Source: Sphingobacterium psychroaquaticum (GTDB taxonomy: Bacteria; Bacteroidota; Bacteroidia; Sphingobacteriales; Sphingobacteriaceae). From it: 64,000 nucleotides of DNA. The notes under the pieces were generated by a model. That model ran no database searches, had not been told where the DNA came from, and worked only from the letters and a program-made list of their open reading frames with translations. Positions 1 through 8,447 of this stretch are shown piece by piece. The DNA lies in assembly GCF_900177625.1 (NCBI RefSeq), contig NZ_FXAU01000006.1, positions 248,001 to 312,000 of the forward strand, written 5' to 3'. Position numbers and translations under genes: made by a program. Positions within the stretch are counted from its first letter, which is position 1; each line of letters starts with the position of its first letter.

Positions 1-45
1 CAACGATGTTTGGTAGACACAGTCGCCTATAAACCGGTAATACAT
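1..45 (-). CDS. Probable N-terminus of a SusC-type TonB receptor (partial, leaves the window)
   Basis: An ATG at 45-43 opens a minus-strand frame of 15 codons that stays open to the window edge (it begins MYYRFIGDCVYQ). Only this short N-terminus is visible, so the product cannot be identified from its own sequence. The call rests on position: it lies directly downstream of a FecR gene, and both other FecR genes here are followed at a similar distance by SusC. SusC proteins of this group often start with a short polar stretch before the signal peptide. It would be the outer-membrane receptor of PUL A. Confidence 0.35.
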   Translation of the reverse strand, partial: MYYRFIGDCVYQTSL

Positions 46-73
46 TATGAATTAGGTTAATCAGAACATGTTG

Positions 74-98
74 CCGGAGGTGTTGGTCGCACTTCCGG
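74..98 (-). promoter_or_regulatory. Hairpin between fecR and susC (PUL A)
   Basis: Read on the minus strand, CCGGAAGTG and CACCTCCGG pair around a 7-nt loop (CGACCAA) with one mismatch. No T-run follows, so it is not a typical rho-independent terminator. It lies between the FecR stop and the presumed SusC start. Hairpins of similar size and the same loop length sit at the other two FecR-SusC junctions. Confidence 0.5.
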
Positions 99-121
99 TT
101 TTATGTTTTTCTTGGTTGGTA

Positions 122-1288
122 CTATTTCGTCACGATGACCCTCCTTCCTTTGGTTATAAACGTAACATCGCCCGTCAGTTCTAAGCGGCGCAATACATCC
201 GATAGGTTTTTATATTTTGATACCGAACCGCCAAAACGTATGTTGGGGTCAACATTCTTGAACTCGACATCGATATCGTACCACCGTTCGATTTTTTTCA
301 TGATGGTAACCAAGCTTTCGTCATTGAAGTAGATCAACCCATTTTTCCAGTCGAGCGCAGCGGCAGTATCGATGGCTGCAATATGGATGTCGCTGTTATG
401 GATGCGGGCTTCCTGTCCGGGTAGCAACGGGTGGATAGCCCCTCCTTGTGGTAAGCGTACTTGGACACGTCCATGAATGAGGGTGGTCTTGGCTTGCTTC
501 TCGTCCTCATAGCTTTTTACATTGAACGCTGTTCCGGTGACTTCGATCTGATGTGATTTTGTCTTTACGATAAAGGGAATCTTTTTCCCGTTCTGGCGGC
601 TGGCACGCACTTCGAAGAAGGCTTCACCATGGAGCTCAACGGTTCTTTCGTTGGCACTGAAATGGTTGGGATACCGCAGGGTGCTCGATGCATTCAGGGT
701 CACCCGGGAGCCATCACTAAGTACAATGGTGTAGTTACCGCCTTTGGGGGTATGCAGGGCGTTGAGGGCTTGCTGGTTTATGGCCGTTTGGGGACTCCAA
801 ACAACGGTGCCATCGCCATACGATACCTTATCGCCCACATGAATCGTATTTTGCGTGTCGTTGAGGTCGATCGCTTGGCCGTCGGCGGTTTGCAGGTAGG
901 CTTTGTTGCCGCCCGGTGTGATAAGGGTGGATGCCGTTGCCAGAGACGGAGCGGATGCCGAAGGTGTTTGGGATTCCTGACGCATGAACACGAGGAAGGC
1001 AATACCCGTGCAGACAATCAATAGTGCAGCGATGCGAAGCCAAGGAGATTGTAGCCAGCGAACGGGGGAAGCTGTGGTCGTTTTTGCTGCCGTCTCTAAT
1101 GCGATATGCTGCGCTAGATTTCGCTCAATCTTGGCCAGATGCTGGGCCATACGCGCTTCATCAGGAAGAAAATGTTCGTCTTCCTGTTCGATCAACATAA
1201 AGCTTTCTACCAACCACCGCTCGTGATCGGTCGCCGTACCGTTGTGGTACTTGCGTATTAGTGCTGCAGCATCATATTTCTGTTTCAT
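122..1288 (-). CDS. FecR-type anti-sigma factor (PUL A)
   Basis: The 388-residue protein has the layout of Bacteroidota FecR anti-sigma factors: a cytoplasmic N-terminal part that would hold the ECF sigma factor, one membrane segment at about residues 83-102 (LRIAALLIVCTGIAFLVFM), a periplasmic FecR domain (about 180-280) and a C-terminal DUF4974 domain ending in GRRVIVTK. In this family the periplasmic part senses the STN domain of a partner SusC receptor and releases the sigma factor. The gene lies downstream of its ECF sigma gene on the same strand and upstream of a probable SusC start, the usual order. The ATG at 1288 gives a normal N-terminus. Confidence 0.93.
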   Translation of the reverse strand: MKQKYDAAALIRKYHNGTATDHERWLVESFMLIEQEDEHFLPDEARMAQHLAKIERNLAQHIALETAAKTTTASPVRWLQSPWLRIAALLIVCTGIAFLVFMRQESQTPSASAPSLATASTLITPGGNKAYLQTADGQAIDLNDTQNTIHVGDKVSYGDGTVVWSPQTAINQQALNALHTPKGGNYTIVLSDGSRVTLNASSTLRYPNHFSANERTVELHGEAFFEVRASRQNGKKIPFIVKTKSHQIEVTGTAFNVKSYEDEKQAKTTLIHGRVQVRLPQGGAIHPLLPGQEARIHNSDIHIAAIDTAAALDWKNGLIYFNDESLVTIMKKIERWYDIDVEFKNVDPNIRFGGSVSKYKNLSDVLRRLELTGDVTFITKGRRVIVTK

Positions 1289-1345
1289 ACGATCAATAAC
1301 TTGGCCTTCTACATAACATGTAGGTTCAGCAGGTGATTATCCCAG

Positions 1346-1363
1346 AAAAAAAAATAAAAAAAA
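1346..1363 (-). other. T8-A-T9-C tract after the ECF sigma gene
   Basis: Immediately after the sigma-factor stop codon the coding strand reads eight T, one A, nine T, then C. The same T8-A-T9-C string follows the stop of the ECF sigma gene of PUL C at 15849-15866. No hairpin precedes either tract. Confidence 0.6.
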
Positions 1364-1936
1364 TTAAAAAAGGAAGAGAAACCAGTAAAGCTTACCCAAT
1401 TGTTTGCGTAGCTGCTGGTTGGCATTGTTGATTTGGTTCTGTACTGTTTTTTTGGATATCTGCAGTTGATCGGCAATCTCATCGGCGTTAAGATGGTCCT
1501 TGTAGTGCATTAAAAATACGATACGCATCTTTTGCGGCAGCTTGTCGATTTGATCATTTACGATCTGCATCACTTCGCGCTCGGCAATCGCATTGTCGGT
1601 TTGCCAGTGCGATTGATCCAGGAATGTCTGAAAGCGGTCGATGTAATCTTGTCGCACCTTTTGGCGGTCTATCCAATCGAAAAAGCGATAACGGATAGCG
1701 CTGAACAGGTAAGACTCGAGGGTGGAGTGCAGTGCCGTTGTTTCTCTCTTTTCCCACAGCCGTAGCATGATATCTTGCACCAAGTCGGCAGCAAGGTCTT
1801 CATTTTTGACCAGGTTGCAAGCAAAAAGATAGAGCGGTTCACGGTAGCGATTATAGATAGCCATGAAGGCGGCCTTATCGGAGGTCTTCAGTAATTCGAA
1901 AAGTTGCTGGTCCGTATTGGAATCGTCTTGCTGCAT
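1364..1936 (-). CDS. ECF RNA polymerase sigma factor, FecI-like (PUL A)
   Basis: A 190-residue sigma-70 family protein with region 2 in the N-terminal half (DLVQDIMLRLWEKR, about residues 66-79, typical sigma2.2) and region 4 near the C-terminus (about 130-180, helix-turn-helix around ADEIADQLQISKKTVQNQ). It lacks sigma regions 1 and 3, as ECF factors do. Known relatives direct RNA polymerase to the promoter of the adjacent susC/susD genes when the FecR partner signals substrate. It is followed by its FecR gene after a 75-bp gap. The C-terminus ends in a run of aromatic and aliphatic residues, also seen in the other two sigma factors here. Confidence 0.93.
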   Translation of the reverse strand: MQQDDSNTDQQLFELLKTSDKAAFMAIYNRYREPLYLFACNLVKNEDLAADLVQDIMLRLWEKRETTALHSTLESYLFSAIRYRFFDWIDRQKVRQDYIDRFQTFLDQSHWQTDNAIAEREVMQIVNDQIDKLPQKMRIVFLMHYKDHLNADEIADQLQISKKTVQNQINNANQQLRKQLGKLYWFLFLF

Positions 1937-2205
1937 GGGTAATCACGTGTCATGGGACATGATGGTACCTACAAATAAACAATAACATTATAAGAATACC
2001 ATGCTTTCTTTGTAAAAAACCTTGTTTTTTTCGCGTCCCCTCCAAAATGATAATATCTTAAGCATTTTGGATAAAATGTTAAAGACCTCAAATAACCAAC
2101 TCTTATAATTTAGTGATCAAGAAGGAATGACCAATTATAATACCGTAAGATGTCTCGAATGTCATCCTGTTACAGTATTAAACATATATCAAATAAATAA
2201 GCGAA

Positions 2206-3069
2206 ATGAAAAAAAACAATCTACTCTTGATTCTCGTCACTGTTTTTATAATCGGCTGTAGTACAACCAAGCCCGAGGGTAATCGACAGGCTGTAACACA
2301 TCCAGAAGCCGCATGGGGCTGGCACCTGGGAGCGCAGGCCTATACCTTTAATCGATTCACGTTTACGGAAGCATTGGAGAAGATAGATAGTGCTGGACTT
2401 CGTTATGTAGAGGCGTATCCACAGCAGGTTATAGGGGGTGGCATCGAAGAAAAAATGGATTATAATATGTCCGAGGACAGTAAAAAATACATCAAGCAAA
2501 TGCTGAAGAAAAAAAATATAGTTTTGGAAGCCTATGGTGTGATCAAGACTAAGGAGGACAGCGATTGGGAAAAAGTGTTTGCCTTTGCTAAAAGTATGGG
2601 GGTCAAAACGATAACCTGTGAACCGGAAGCGCGTTTGTTGGATCATATTTCGGCCCTATGTGATCGCTATGATATACGGGCGGCGATCCATAATCATCCT
2701 GACCCTTCCTACTACTGGAGTCCAGAGATTGTTTTGGCCAGTATAAATGGACGGAGCAAACGGATGGGGGCTGCGGCCGATATTGGGCATTGGGTCCGGT
2801 CGGGATTAGATCCAGTCGCTTGTTTGAAAAAGCTGGAAGGCAGGATTTATCACCTACATTTTAAGGACTTAAATGAGAAAGGGAATAAGAAAGCGCATGA
2901 TGTGCATTGGGGAACGGGGGTTAACAATGTTCCCGGTGTAATTGCGGAGTTAAAAAGACAGCATTTCAAAGGAATGATTGCTGCAGAATACGAGTACAAT
3001 TGGGATAATAACATGGCGGATGTTAAGAAAAGTGTGGAGAATTTCAGATCGATCGTCAAAGGAAATTAA
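2206..3069 (+). CDS. Sugar phosphate isomerase/epimerase-like TIM-barrel lipoprotein
   Basis: The 287-residue protein starts with a lipoprotein signal peptide; the lipobox FIIGC places the lipidated Cys at residue 18. The rest matches the xylose-isomerase-like TIM-barrel (AP_endonuc_2) superfamily, with likely metal ligands in IHNHPD (about 161-166), ADIGHW (about 191-196) and HLHFKD (about 216-221). Most relatives bind a divalent metal and isomerise or epimerise sugars in the cytoplasm, but this one is predicted to sit in the periplasm or on the outer membrane. It stands alone between the divergent PUL A sigma gene and PUL B. A role on oxidised (keto) sugars is possible; the substrate cannot be told from sequence. 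Confidence 0.82.
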   Translation: MKKNNLLLILVTVFIIGCSTTKPEGNRQAVTHPEAAWGWHLGAQAYTFNRFTFTEALEKIDSAGLRYVEAYPQQVIGGGIEEKMDYNMSEDSKKYIKQMLKKKNIVLEAYGVIKTKEDSDWEKVFAFAKSMGVKTITCEPEARLLDHISALCDRYDIRAAIHNHPDPSYYWSPEIVLASINGRSKRMGAAADIGHWVRSGLDPVACLKKLEGRIYHLHFKDLNEKGNKKAHDVHWGTGVNNVPGVIAELKRQHFKGMIAAEYEYNWDNNMADVKKSVENFRSIVKGN

Positions 3070-3156
3070 ATGCGTCGTGTGCTTTAGAAAAATAATTTAG
3101 GTTAATCTCGTAAAAATATCTTTATTTGACGTTTCATTGCAAGACTAATTATACCC

Positions 3157-3726
3157 ATGCCTAACGCTTTTGCTCCTATATCTTTGGAAGAACTTTATCT
3201 TTTGGTGCAAAGAGATGATCGAAGAGCTTTTGATGTCCTGTATGATCAAACGTGGAAAGATCTGTACACCAAAACCTGTGCACGTATAGGGGATGAAAGC
3301 ATGAGCCTTGATATTTTACAAGAGGTCTACATTGATATATGGAATAAAAGAAACATACGGGAGATCAGAAACGTACAAGCGTATCTGCATAATGCCATAA
3401 AGTATAAGGTAATAGACTTCTTTAGGGCGAACAAATATACCTTTGAGGTGATTGAAGATTTTGTAGAAATCATCGCAGGAAGTGAGTATGCGGATTCTTC
3501 ATTTGCAGCAAACGAGTTACAGGCTATTATTGCCTGTTGGCTTGAACAGTTGCCCCATAAGAGGAAAGAGATATTTAAATTGAAATTAGAACAGGGTTTA
3601 TCAACTGCTGAAATTAGTGAGATCCTTCATATCTCCCCTAAAACCGTTCAAAATCAACTGCTACACGCTAAAACGGAACTCAGAGGTCTCTTAAAAAAAA
3701 TATTTACTCTTTTTTTGGGAGTTTAA
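3157..3726 (+). CDS. ECF RNA polymerase sigma factor, FecI-like (PUL B)
   Basis: A 189-residue ECF sigma factor. Region 2 includes DILQEVYIDIWNKR (about residues 50-63) and region 4 the helix-turn-helix around AEISEILHISPKTVQNQ (about 149-165). It is expected to activate the SusC/SusD operon that follows when released by its FecR partner. The stop at 3724-3726 lies only 6 nt before a long hairpin that covers the start codon of the FecR gene, which suggests that translation of the two may be coupled. Its protein is clearly different in sequence from the PUL A and PUL C sigma factors. Confidence 0.93.
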   Translation: MPNAFAPISLEELYLLVQRDDRRAFDVLYDQTWKDLYTKTCARIGDESMSLDILQEVYIDIWNKRNIREIRNVQAYLHNAIKYKVIDFFRANKYTFEVIEDFVEIIAGSEYADSSFAANELQAIIACWLEQLPHKRKEIFKLKLEQGLSTAEISEILHISPKTVQNQLLHAKTELRGLLKKIFTLFLGV

Positions 3727-3732
3727 TACCTT

Positions 3733-3788
3733 TTCTTCGACATATAGATAGACACGTATAAACCTAATGTCTATTTTATGTCGAAGAA
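3733..3788 (+). promoter_or_regulatory. Hairpin that sequesters the fecR start codon (PUL B)
   Basis: TTCTTCGACATA (3733-3744) pairs perfectly with TATGTCGAAGAA (3777-3788). Inside it, TAGACA (3749-3754) pairs with TGTCTA (3768-3773), and AGA (3746-3748) pairs with TTT (3774-3776) including one G-U, leaving U3745 bulged. The result is a stem of about 21 bp with a 13-nt loop. The fecR ATG (3778-3780) is in the 3' arm. The 5' arm begins 6 nt after the sigma stop codon, so a ribosome finishing the sigma gene could open it. Function is inferred. Confidence 0.7.
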
Positions 3789-4926
3789 TTCATCGTTAAA
3801 GAAAAAACTGCATGCTATTTTTTCCCGTTATATGCGTGGAAAGGCGACAGATTCCGAACAGGAGTTTGTAGATAAGTTCTATCATAATCTAAGCCATTAT
3901 GAAAGTAAGGTCGATATAGATCCGGAGATGGGGCAGGTGCTCAAAAAGCAAATCAATAACCAACTGGATACTTCATCGACGTATAGCCCTCCTCGCTTTA
4001 CTGTCTTTATCCGAACGGTAGCCGCTGTTTTTATCGCGATGCTCGTTTGTGGTGGTATCTATTTTTTAGGGGATCGTGATGACGCTGTTGTCCTGGTAAA
4101 AAAACAGGGGGAAGCATCTGCTGGTGTAACCGCACTGCATATTGTGAAAGATGGAGCTTCCTACAACTTGGCGGATGCACTTCCTGAGGGAATCTCGGTC
4201 GAACAAAGAGACGAACAAAAAGTCGTTGTCATTAATGCAGCAACGCTAACCGTAACCAATAAGCCCCTTCATCTTAAAAACCCGAACCGGGAGGCCTTGG
4301 CTATTCAATTATCTGATGGTACCCAATTGTGGCTAAACCAGTCTGCCGAGGTGGTGGTCGACCCTGATTTTGGTCAGGGGGATCGTATAGTGCAGGCAGA
4401 AGGAGTAGTTTATTTTAAGGTTAAATCCCTACGGAGGAATGGCAAAGCCGTTCCTTTTATGGTGCATACAACTTTGCAGCAAATACAGGTTTTAGGAACT
4501 TCTTTCTTGGTCGATGCGAAGCTAAATGATAAGCAGGAGGTTGTTTTACTCGAGGGTAAGGTGAAACTCCAGCATCAAAAATTTGCCAGCTCCACGGTAC
4601 TCCAGCCGGGGCAAAGAGCGGCTGTTTCTAAAGGTGATTCCCACATTTCGGTTTCCGCGGCATCCCAATTGCATAAAATTGAAGCTTGGCGGAACGGACT
4701 TTTCTCATTTGAAGAAGAGGGACTGGCGGATGTGATGGCGGAGCTAGCGCAATGGTACGGGGTATCCATTACTGTCTCCCCAGCGGTGCAAAGCCAAAAA
4801 TACTCGGGGATTATTACCCGCTACAAAGATGTTAACGAAGTATTTAAGCTCATTGAGTTGACCAATAATATAAGACTTGTTGAAAAAGGAGGAAAGACGT
4901 ATGTAATGCCAGTTGATAAACCATAA
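3778..4926 (+). CDS. FecR-type anti-sigma factor (PUL B)
   Basis: The 382-residue protein has a cytoplasmic N-terminus (about 1-80), one membrane helix at about residues 84-104 (RTVAAVFIAMLVCGGIYFL), a periplasmic FecR domain (about 170-275) and a C-terminal DUF4974 domain that ends GGKTYVMPVDKP. By family knowledge it binds the ECF sigma factor and senses the STN domain of the SusC encoded 90 bp downstream. The only in-frame ATG that gives a full-length protein, at 3778, lies inside the hairpin at 3733-3788, so synthesis may depend on translation of the sigma gene just upstream. Confidence 0.93.
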   Translation: MSKNSSLKKKLHAIFSRYMRGKATDSEQEFVDKFYHNLSHYESKVDIDPEMGQVLKKQINNQLDTSSTYSPPRFTVFIRTVAAVFIAMLVCGGIYFLGDRDDAVVLVKKQGEASAGVTALHIVKDGASYNLADALPEGISVEQRDEQKVVVINAATLTVTNKPLHLKNPNREALAIQLSDGTQLWLNQSAEVVVDPDFGQGDRIVQAEGVVYFKVKSLRRNGKAVPFMVHTTLQQIQVLGTSFLVDAKLNDKQEVVLLEGKVKLQHQKFASSTVLQPGQRAAVSKGDSHISVSAASQLHKIEAWRNGLFSFEEEGLADVMAELAQWYGVSITVSPAVQSQKYSGIITRYKDVNEVFKLIELTNNIRLVEKGGKTYVMPVDKP

Positions 4927-4937
4927 ACTTTTAAATA

Positions 4938-4964
4938 GATAGGGATGCTACGAACATCCCTATC
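4938..4964 (+). promoter_or_regulatory. Hairpin between fecR and susC (PUL B)
   Basis: GATAGGGATG and CATCCCTATC form a perfect 10-bp stem around a 7-nt loop (CTACGAA), 11 nt after the FecR stop and 51 nt before the SusC ATG. The following bases are CGATCGG, not a T-run, so it is more likely an RNA-stability or processing element, or a weak attenuator, than a simple terminator. Confidence 0.6.
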
Positions 4965-5015
4965 CGATCGGTTAGGAATAACCCATTTAAATTCTTACCA
5001 ATTTAAACACTACAA

Positions 5016-8000
5016 ATGTATAAAACACGAATTAATTCTCCCACTAAAGGGAAGGAAAGAACACGCCTACGAAAGCTCTTTCTCACCGGTATTTTTACAC
5101 TATTTATTTCTATCGCCACGGTAGATGCTCAGCAAGCTATTCAAATGGAATTTCAAAATAAAAGCATCAAAGATGTTTTTAAGGAATTGCACCAGTCGGC
5201 AGGCATAAAATTCATGTACTCATCGACAGATTTTAATGCGAACAAGCTTGTTACCGCTAAATTTGAACGTGCTACTTTAGACCAAGTTCTTACCAAGGTG
5301 CTGAGCGGATTGCCGGTCAATTATGTGATCCAAGACAACACGGTGATTATTAAGAAAAAGGCAGCCGATCAGTCGGGTAAACCGGCTCGCACGCTAAAAG
5401 GAATCGTGACGGATGAAAAGGGAGCCGCCTTACCGAATGTAACGATTAGAACCTCTGCATCGGGTACCAGCATTGTTTCGGATGCACAAGGGAATTTTAA
5501 TATCGGTGTGGGGGAGGACAGTTATCTGACTTTTAATATGTTGGGCTACGAGCCACAGCGCTTGGAAATCGATACGCGTGATTCCTATTCGGTGCGGATG
5601 ATCCCTTCCTACCAGAAATTGGAAGAGGTTGTCGTCAATGTGGGGTATGGCACGGTGCACAAAAGCGATCTGACAGGCGCTGTTAGTCAAGTGAAGATGG
5701 AAGAGCTTAATCAAGCTCCGGTAGCGACTTTAGATCAGGCGTTAGCAGGACGGGTGGCTGGTGTGCAGGTTAATAGCTATGACGCACAGCCCGGAAGTTC
5801 CTCCGAAATTACCATCCGCGGTGGTAATTCATTGACACAGAGCAATGCCCCGCTGTATGTGGTGGATGGCTTTCCCATGGAAGATTTTTCGTTATCGTCT
5901 TTGAATCCTGCCGATGTTGAATCCATCAATATTCTAAAGGATGCTTCGGCTTCGGCCATTTATGGCTCGCGGGGTGCCAACGGTGTTATTATTATTGAAA
6001 CGAAAAAAGGGAAGCTCGGAACGCCCGAGATTACCTATCAAGGTTATTACGGGATACAGTCTCCTATCCGACGGATGGAGATGATGAGCCCCTATGCCTT
6101 TGTCAAATACCAATTGGAGTTAAGTCCGGAAGGAGCGAAGAGTTTATACCTGGATAAAGCGGGCATGACCGTAGAAGACTATAGATCTGCACCTGCAATT
6201 GATTGGCAGTCGCTCCTTTTTCGAGATGCGCCTATGCTCAACAACATGCTATCGGTACGCGGCGCAAGTACGCATACGAAATATGCCTTTTCGGCTTCTC
6301 ACCTCAAGCAGGATGGTGTAATCTTGAACTCCGGTTTTGATCGGATGCAGTTTCGGGCCAATATGGAACAAAACATAAGCAGTAAAATAAAAACAAGCCT
6401 CCAGATTAATTACGCGAAGGATAAAAACTACGGGACATTGGCCTCCGAGATGAAATCCAGTAGTAACGCCTATGCTTCCTACTTAATGTATCGGATGCTG
6501 GGATACAGACCGGTTGCCAATGACGTCGATCTGGTGAATGAGTTGATCGATCCGGAGGATGAGTTTGCTATTTTTCTGATGAACCCATTGATCTCCACAA
6601 AAAATGAAATAAGGGAGGAAAACAAGTCTGACCTTTTTGTCAGTGCTGCGCTGGATTACAATATTACTAAAGACTTGAATTTTAATGTACGGGGGGGATA
6701 TACACAGCGCTTTACGAAAAGTCAGGCCCTATACAATTCGCAAACCTATAAAGGGTTTACATCCAATTGGAATCCCAATGGGGCGAACGGCAGCTATGGC
6801 GATATAGAGTTGAACAGTTGGGTTAACGAAAACCGCTTGACGTATAAAAAGAGGCTCAACCCACAGCATTATTTTGATGTAACGGGCGCTTTTACGCTGC
6901 AAGGAACCTCCCTAGAGAATTATGGATTTGAGACGGATCGAATCACGAATGAACATTTGGGGCTCCGGGCGCTGGATTATGGTATCCCAAAAAATGTAAA
7001 ATCAATTCTCAGCTCCAATACCTTAGCTTCTTTTTTGGCGCGCGTTAATTACAATTACAAATCTAAATATCTTTTAACGGGTTCGATTCGGGCCGATGGG
7101 TCTTCGAAGTTTTCCAAAGCAAATCGTTGGGGCGTTTTCCCGTCTGCAGCGTTTGCCTGGCAGTTGGGCAAGGAAGACTTCCTGAAGGCTGTTTCTTGGA
7201 TCAACGATGCTAAGTTGCGCGTAAGCTATGGGGTGACCGGTAACAATAGGATCAATGACTTTGTACGTTTTCAGACATTGGATATTACGGATTATTATTC
7301 TTTTGGGAATCAGCTGCCTTATTATGCTGCGGTTCTAAGTGGGATGGGCAATGCGGACTTAAGATGGGAAAGTACAGCGCAGTGGGATATTGGCTACGAT
7401 ATGACGCTGCTGAAAAATAGGATAGATCTTACTATAGACGTGTATCAAAAGAATACGACGGACCTCCTGCTCAATGCCAATATACCCTTGGCGACCGGTT
7501 TTGGCAATGTATACAAGAATGTCGGCGAAGTACGGAATAGGGGCGTGGAAGTTGCGATACGGTCAACCAACATTCGCAACAAGAACTTTTCGTGGGAAAC
7601 GGCGTTCAATATAAGCTTCAATGAAAATACAATTATGAAGCTTTCTGATGGGCAATCTAATATTCTTTCTTGGGTCAACTTTACGGGAGACTATAACGGA
7701 TCATTCTCTTATATCGGTAAGGTCGGTGGGCCGGCCTCCACGATCTATGGATATGTGTGGGACGGGAATTATCAAGTAGAGGATTTTGATAGAGTGGGAT
7801 CCACCTATGTCCTGAAAGCGGGCGTTCCCAATAATGGAAATGCAAGCGTACAACCCGGGGATATCAAATATGTCGATTACAACAGAGATGGTACCGTCAA
7901 TGAGAAAGATATGGTGGAGATCGGTCGTGCTCTGCCCAGACATATCGGCGGGCTTCAGAATAATTTTACCTACAAAGGAATCAGCCTGGGCGTATTGTTT

Positions 8001-8429
8001 CAGTGGAACTATGGAAATGACATCATTAACGCGAATAGGCTAGCTTTTGAAGGGAATATGGGAAATAGAATAGGGCTGAACCAGTTTGCTTCCTATGAAG
8101 ATCGCTGGACACCGGAGAATCCGACAGATGAGAATTTCCGGGTGGGCGGTTTTGGTCCTAAGGGGCGGTATTCTACCAAGATTATCGAAGATGGTTCTTA
8201 CCTGCGGCTGAAGACAGTGCAGCTGTCTTATACCTTTCCTAAGCGCCTTAGAGGCAAGTTAAAAGGTTTGGAAGTGTATACCGCCGGGCAGAACCTGATC
8301 ACTTGGACGAAATATAGCGGGTATGATCCCGAGGTCTCGGTTCGCCATTCCAACCTTACCCCGGGATTTGACTACTCGTCGTATCCGAGAAGTCTGACCG
8401 TGACAGCCGGAGTTAAAGCTAGTTTTTAA
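5016..8429 (+). CDS. SusC/RagA-type TonB-dependent outer-membrane receptor with STN domain (PUL B)
   Basis: This 1137-residue protein begins with a signal peptide (hydrophobic core at about 22-37, cleavage near DAQQ). Next come an STN signalling domain (about 42-115), a carboxypeptidase-regulatory-like domain (about 127-200), a TonB plug with the SusC hallmark NILKDASASAIYGSRGANG (about 305-325) and a 22-strand barrel ending in a C-terminal Phe (VTAGVKASF). SusC proteins import glycan fragments across the outer membrane under a SusD lid. The STN domain matches the adjacent ECF/FecR pair: it should signal substrate binding to FecR. Substrate is not readable from the barrel. Confidence 0.95.
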   Translation: MYKTRINSPTKGKERTRLRKLFLTGIFTLFISIATVDAQQAIQMEFQNKSIKDVFKELHQSAGIKFMYSSTDFNANKLVTAKFERATLDQVLTKVLSGLPVNYVIQDNTVIIKKKAADQSGKPARTLKGIVTDEKGAALPNVTIRTSASGTSIVSDAQGNFNIGVGEDSYLTFNMLGYEPQRLEIDTRDSYSVRMIPSYQKLEEVVVNVGYGTVHKSDLTGAVSQVKMEELNQAPVATLDQALAGRVAGVQVNSYDAQPGSSSEITIRGGNSLTQSNAPLYVVDGFPMEDFSLSSLNPADVESINILKDASASAIYGSRGANGVIIIETKKGKLGTPEITYQGYYGIQSPIRRMEMMSPYAFVKYQLELSPEGAKSLYLDKAGMTVEDYRSAPAIDWQSLLFRDAPMLNNMLSVRGASTHTKYAFSASHLKQDGVILNSGFDRMQFRANMEQNISSKIKTSLQINYAKDKNYGTLASEMKSSSNAYASYLMYRMLGYRPVANDVDLVNELIDPEDEFAIFLMNPLISTKNEIREENKSDLFVSAALDYNITKDLNFNVRGGYTQRFTKSQALYNSQTYKGFTSNWNPNGANGSYGDIELNSWVNENRLTYKKRLNPQHYFDVTGAFTLQGTSLENYGFETDRITNEHLGLRALDYGIPKNVKSILSSNTLASFLARVNYNYKSKYLLTGSIRADGSSKFSKANRWGVFPSAAFAWQLGKEDFLKAVSWINDAKLRVSYGVTGNNRINDFVRFQTLDITDYYSFGNQLPYYAAVLSGMGNADLRWESTAQWDIGYDMTLLKNRIDLTIDVYQKNTTDLLLNANIPLATGFGNVYKNVGEVRNRGVEVAIRSTNIRNKNFSWETAFNISFNENTIMKLSDGQSNILSWVNFTGDYNGSFSYIGKVGGPASTIYGYVWDGNYQVEDFDRVGSTYVLKAGVPNNGNASVQPGDIKYVDYNRDGTVNEKDMVEIGRALPRHIGGLQNNFTYKGISLGVLFQWNYGNDIINANRLAFEGNMGNRIGLNQFASYEDRWTPENPTDENFRVGGFGPKGRYSTKIIEDGSYLRLKTVQLSYTFPKRLRGKLKGLEVYTAGQNLITWTKYSGYDPEVSVRHSNLTPGFDYSSYPRSLTVTAGVKASF

Positions 8430-8447
8430 ACGATTAAAACAAGGAAC

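Noticed and set aside
629..1024. Plus-strand open frame of 131 codons
   Set aside because: It lies antisense inside the FecR gene, which has clear domain support.
1307..1321. Small hairpin CTACAT-GTT-ATGTAG upstream of the PUL A FecR gene
   Set aside because: Only 6 bp and not covering the start codon, so it is not comparable with the PUL B hairpin at 3733-3788.
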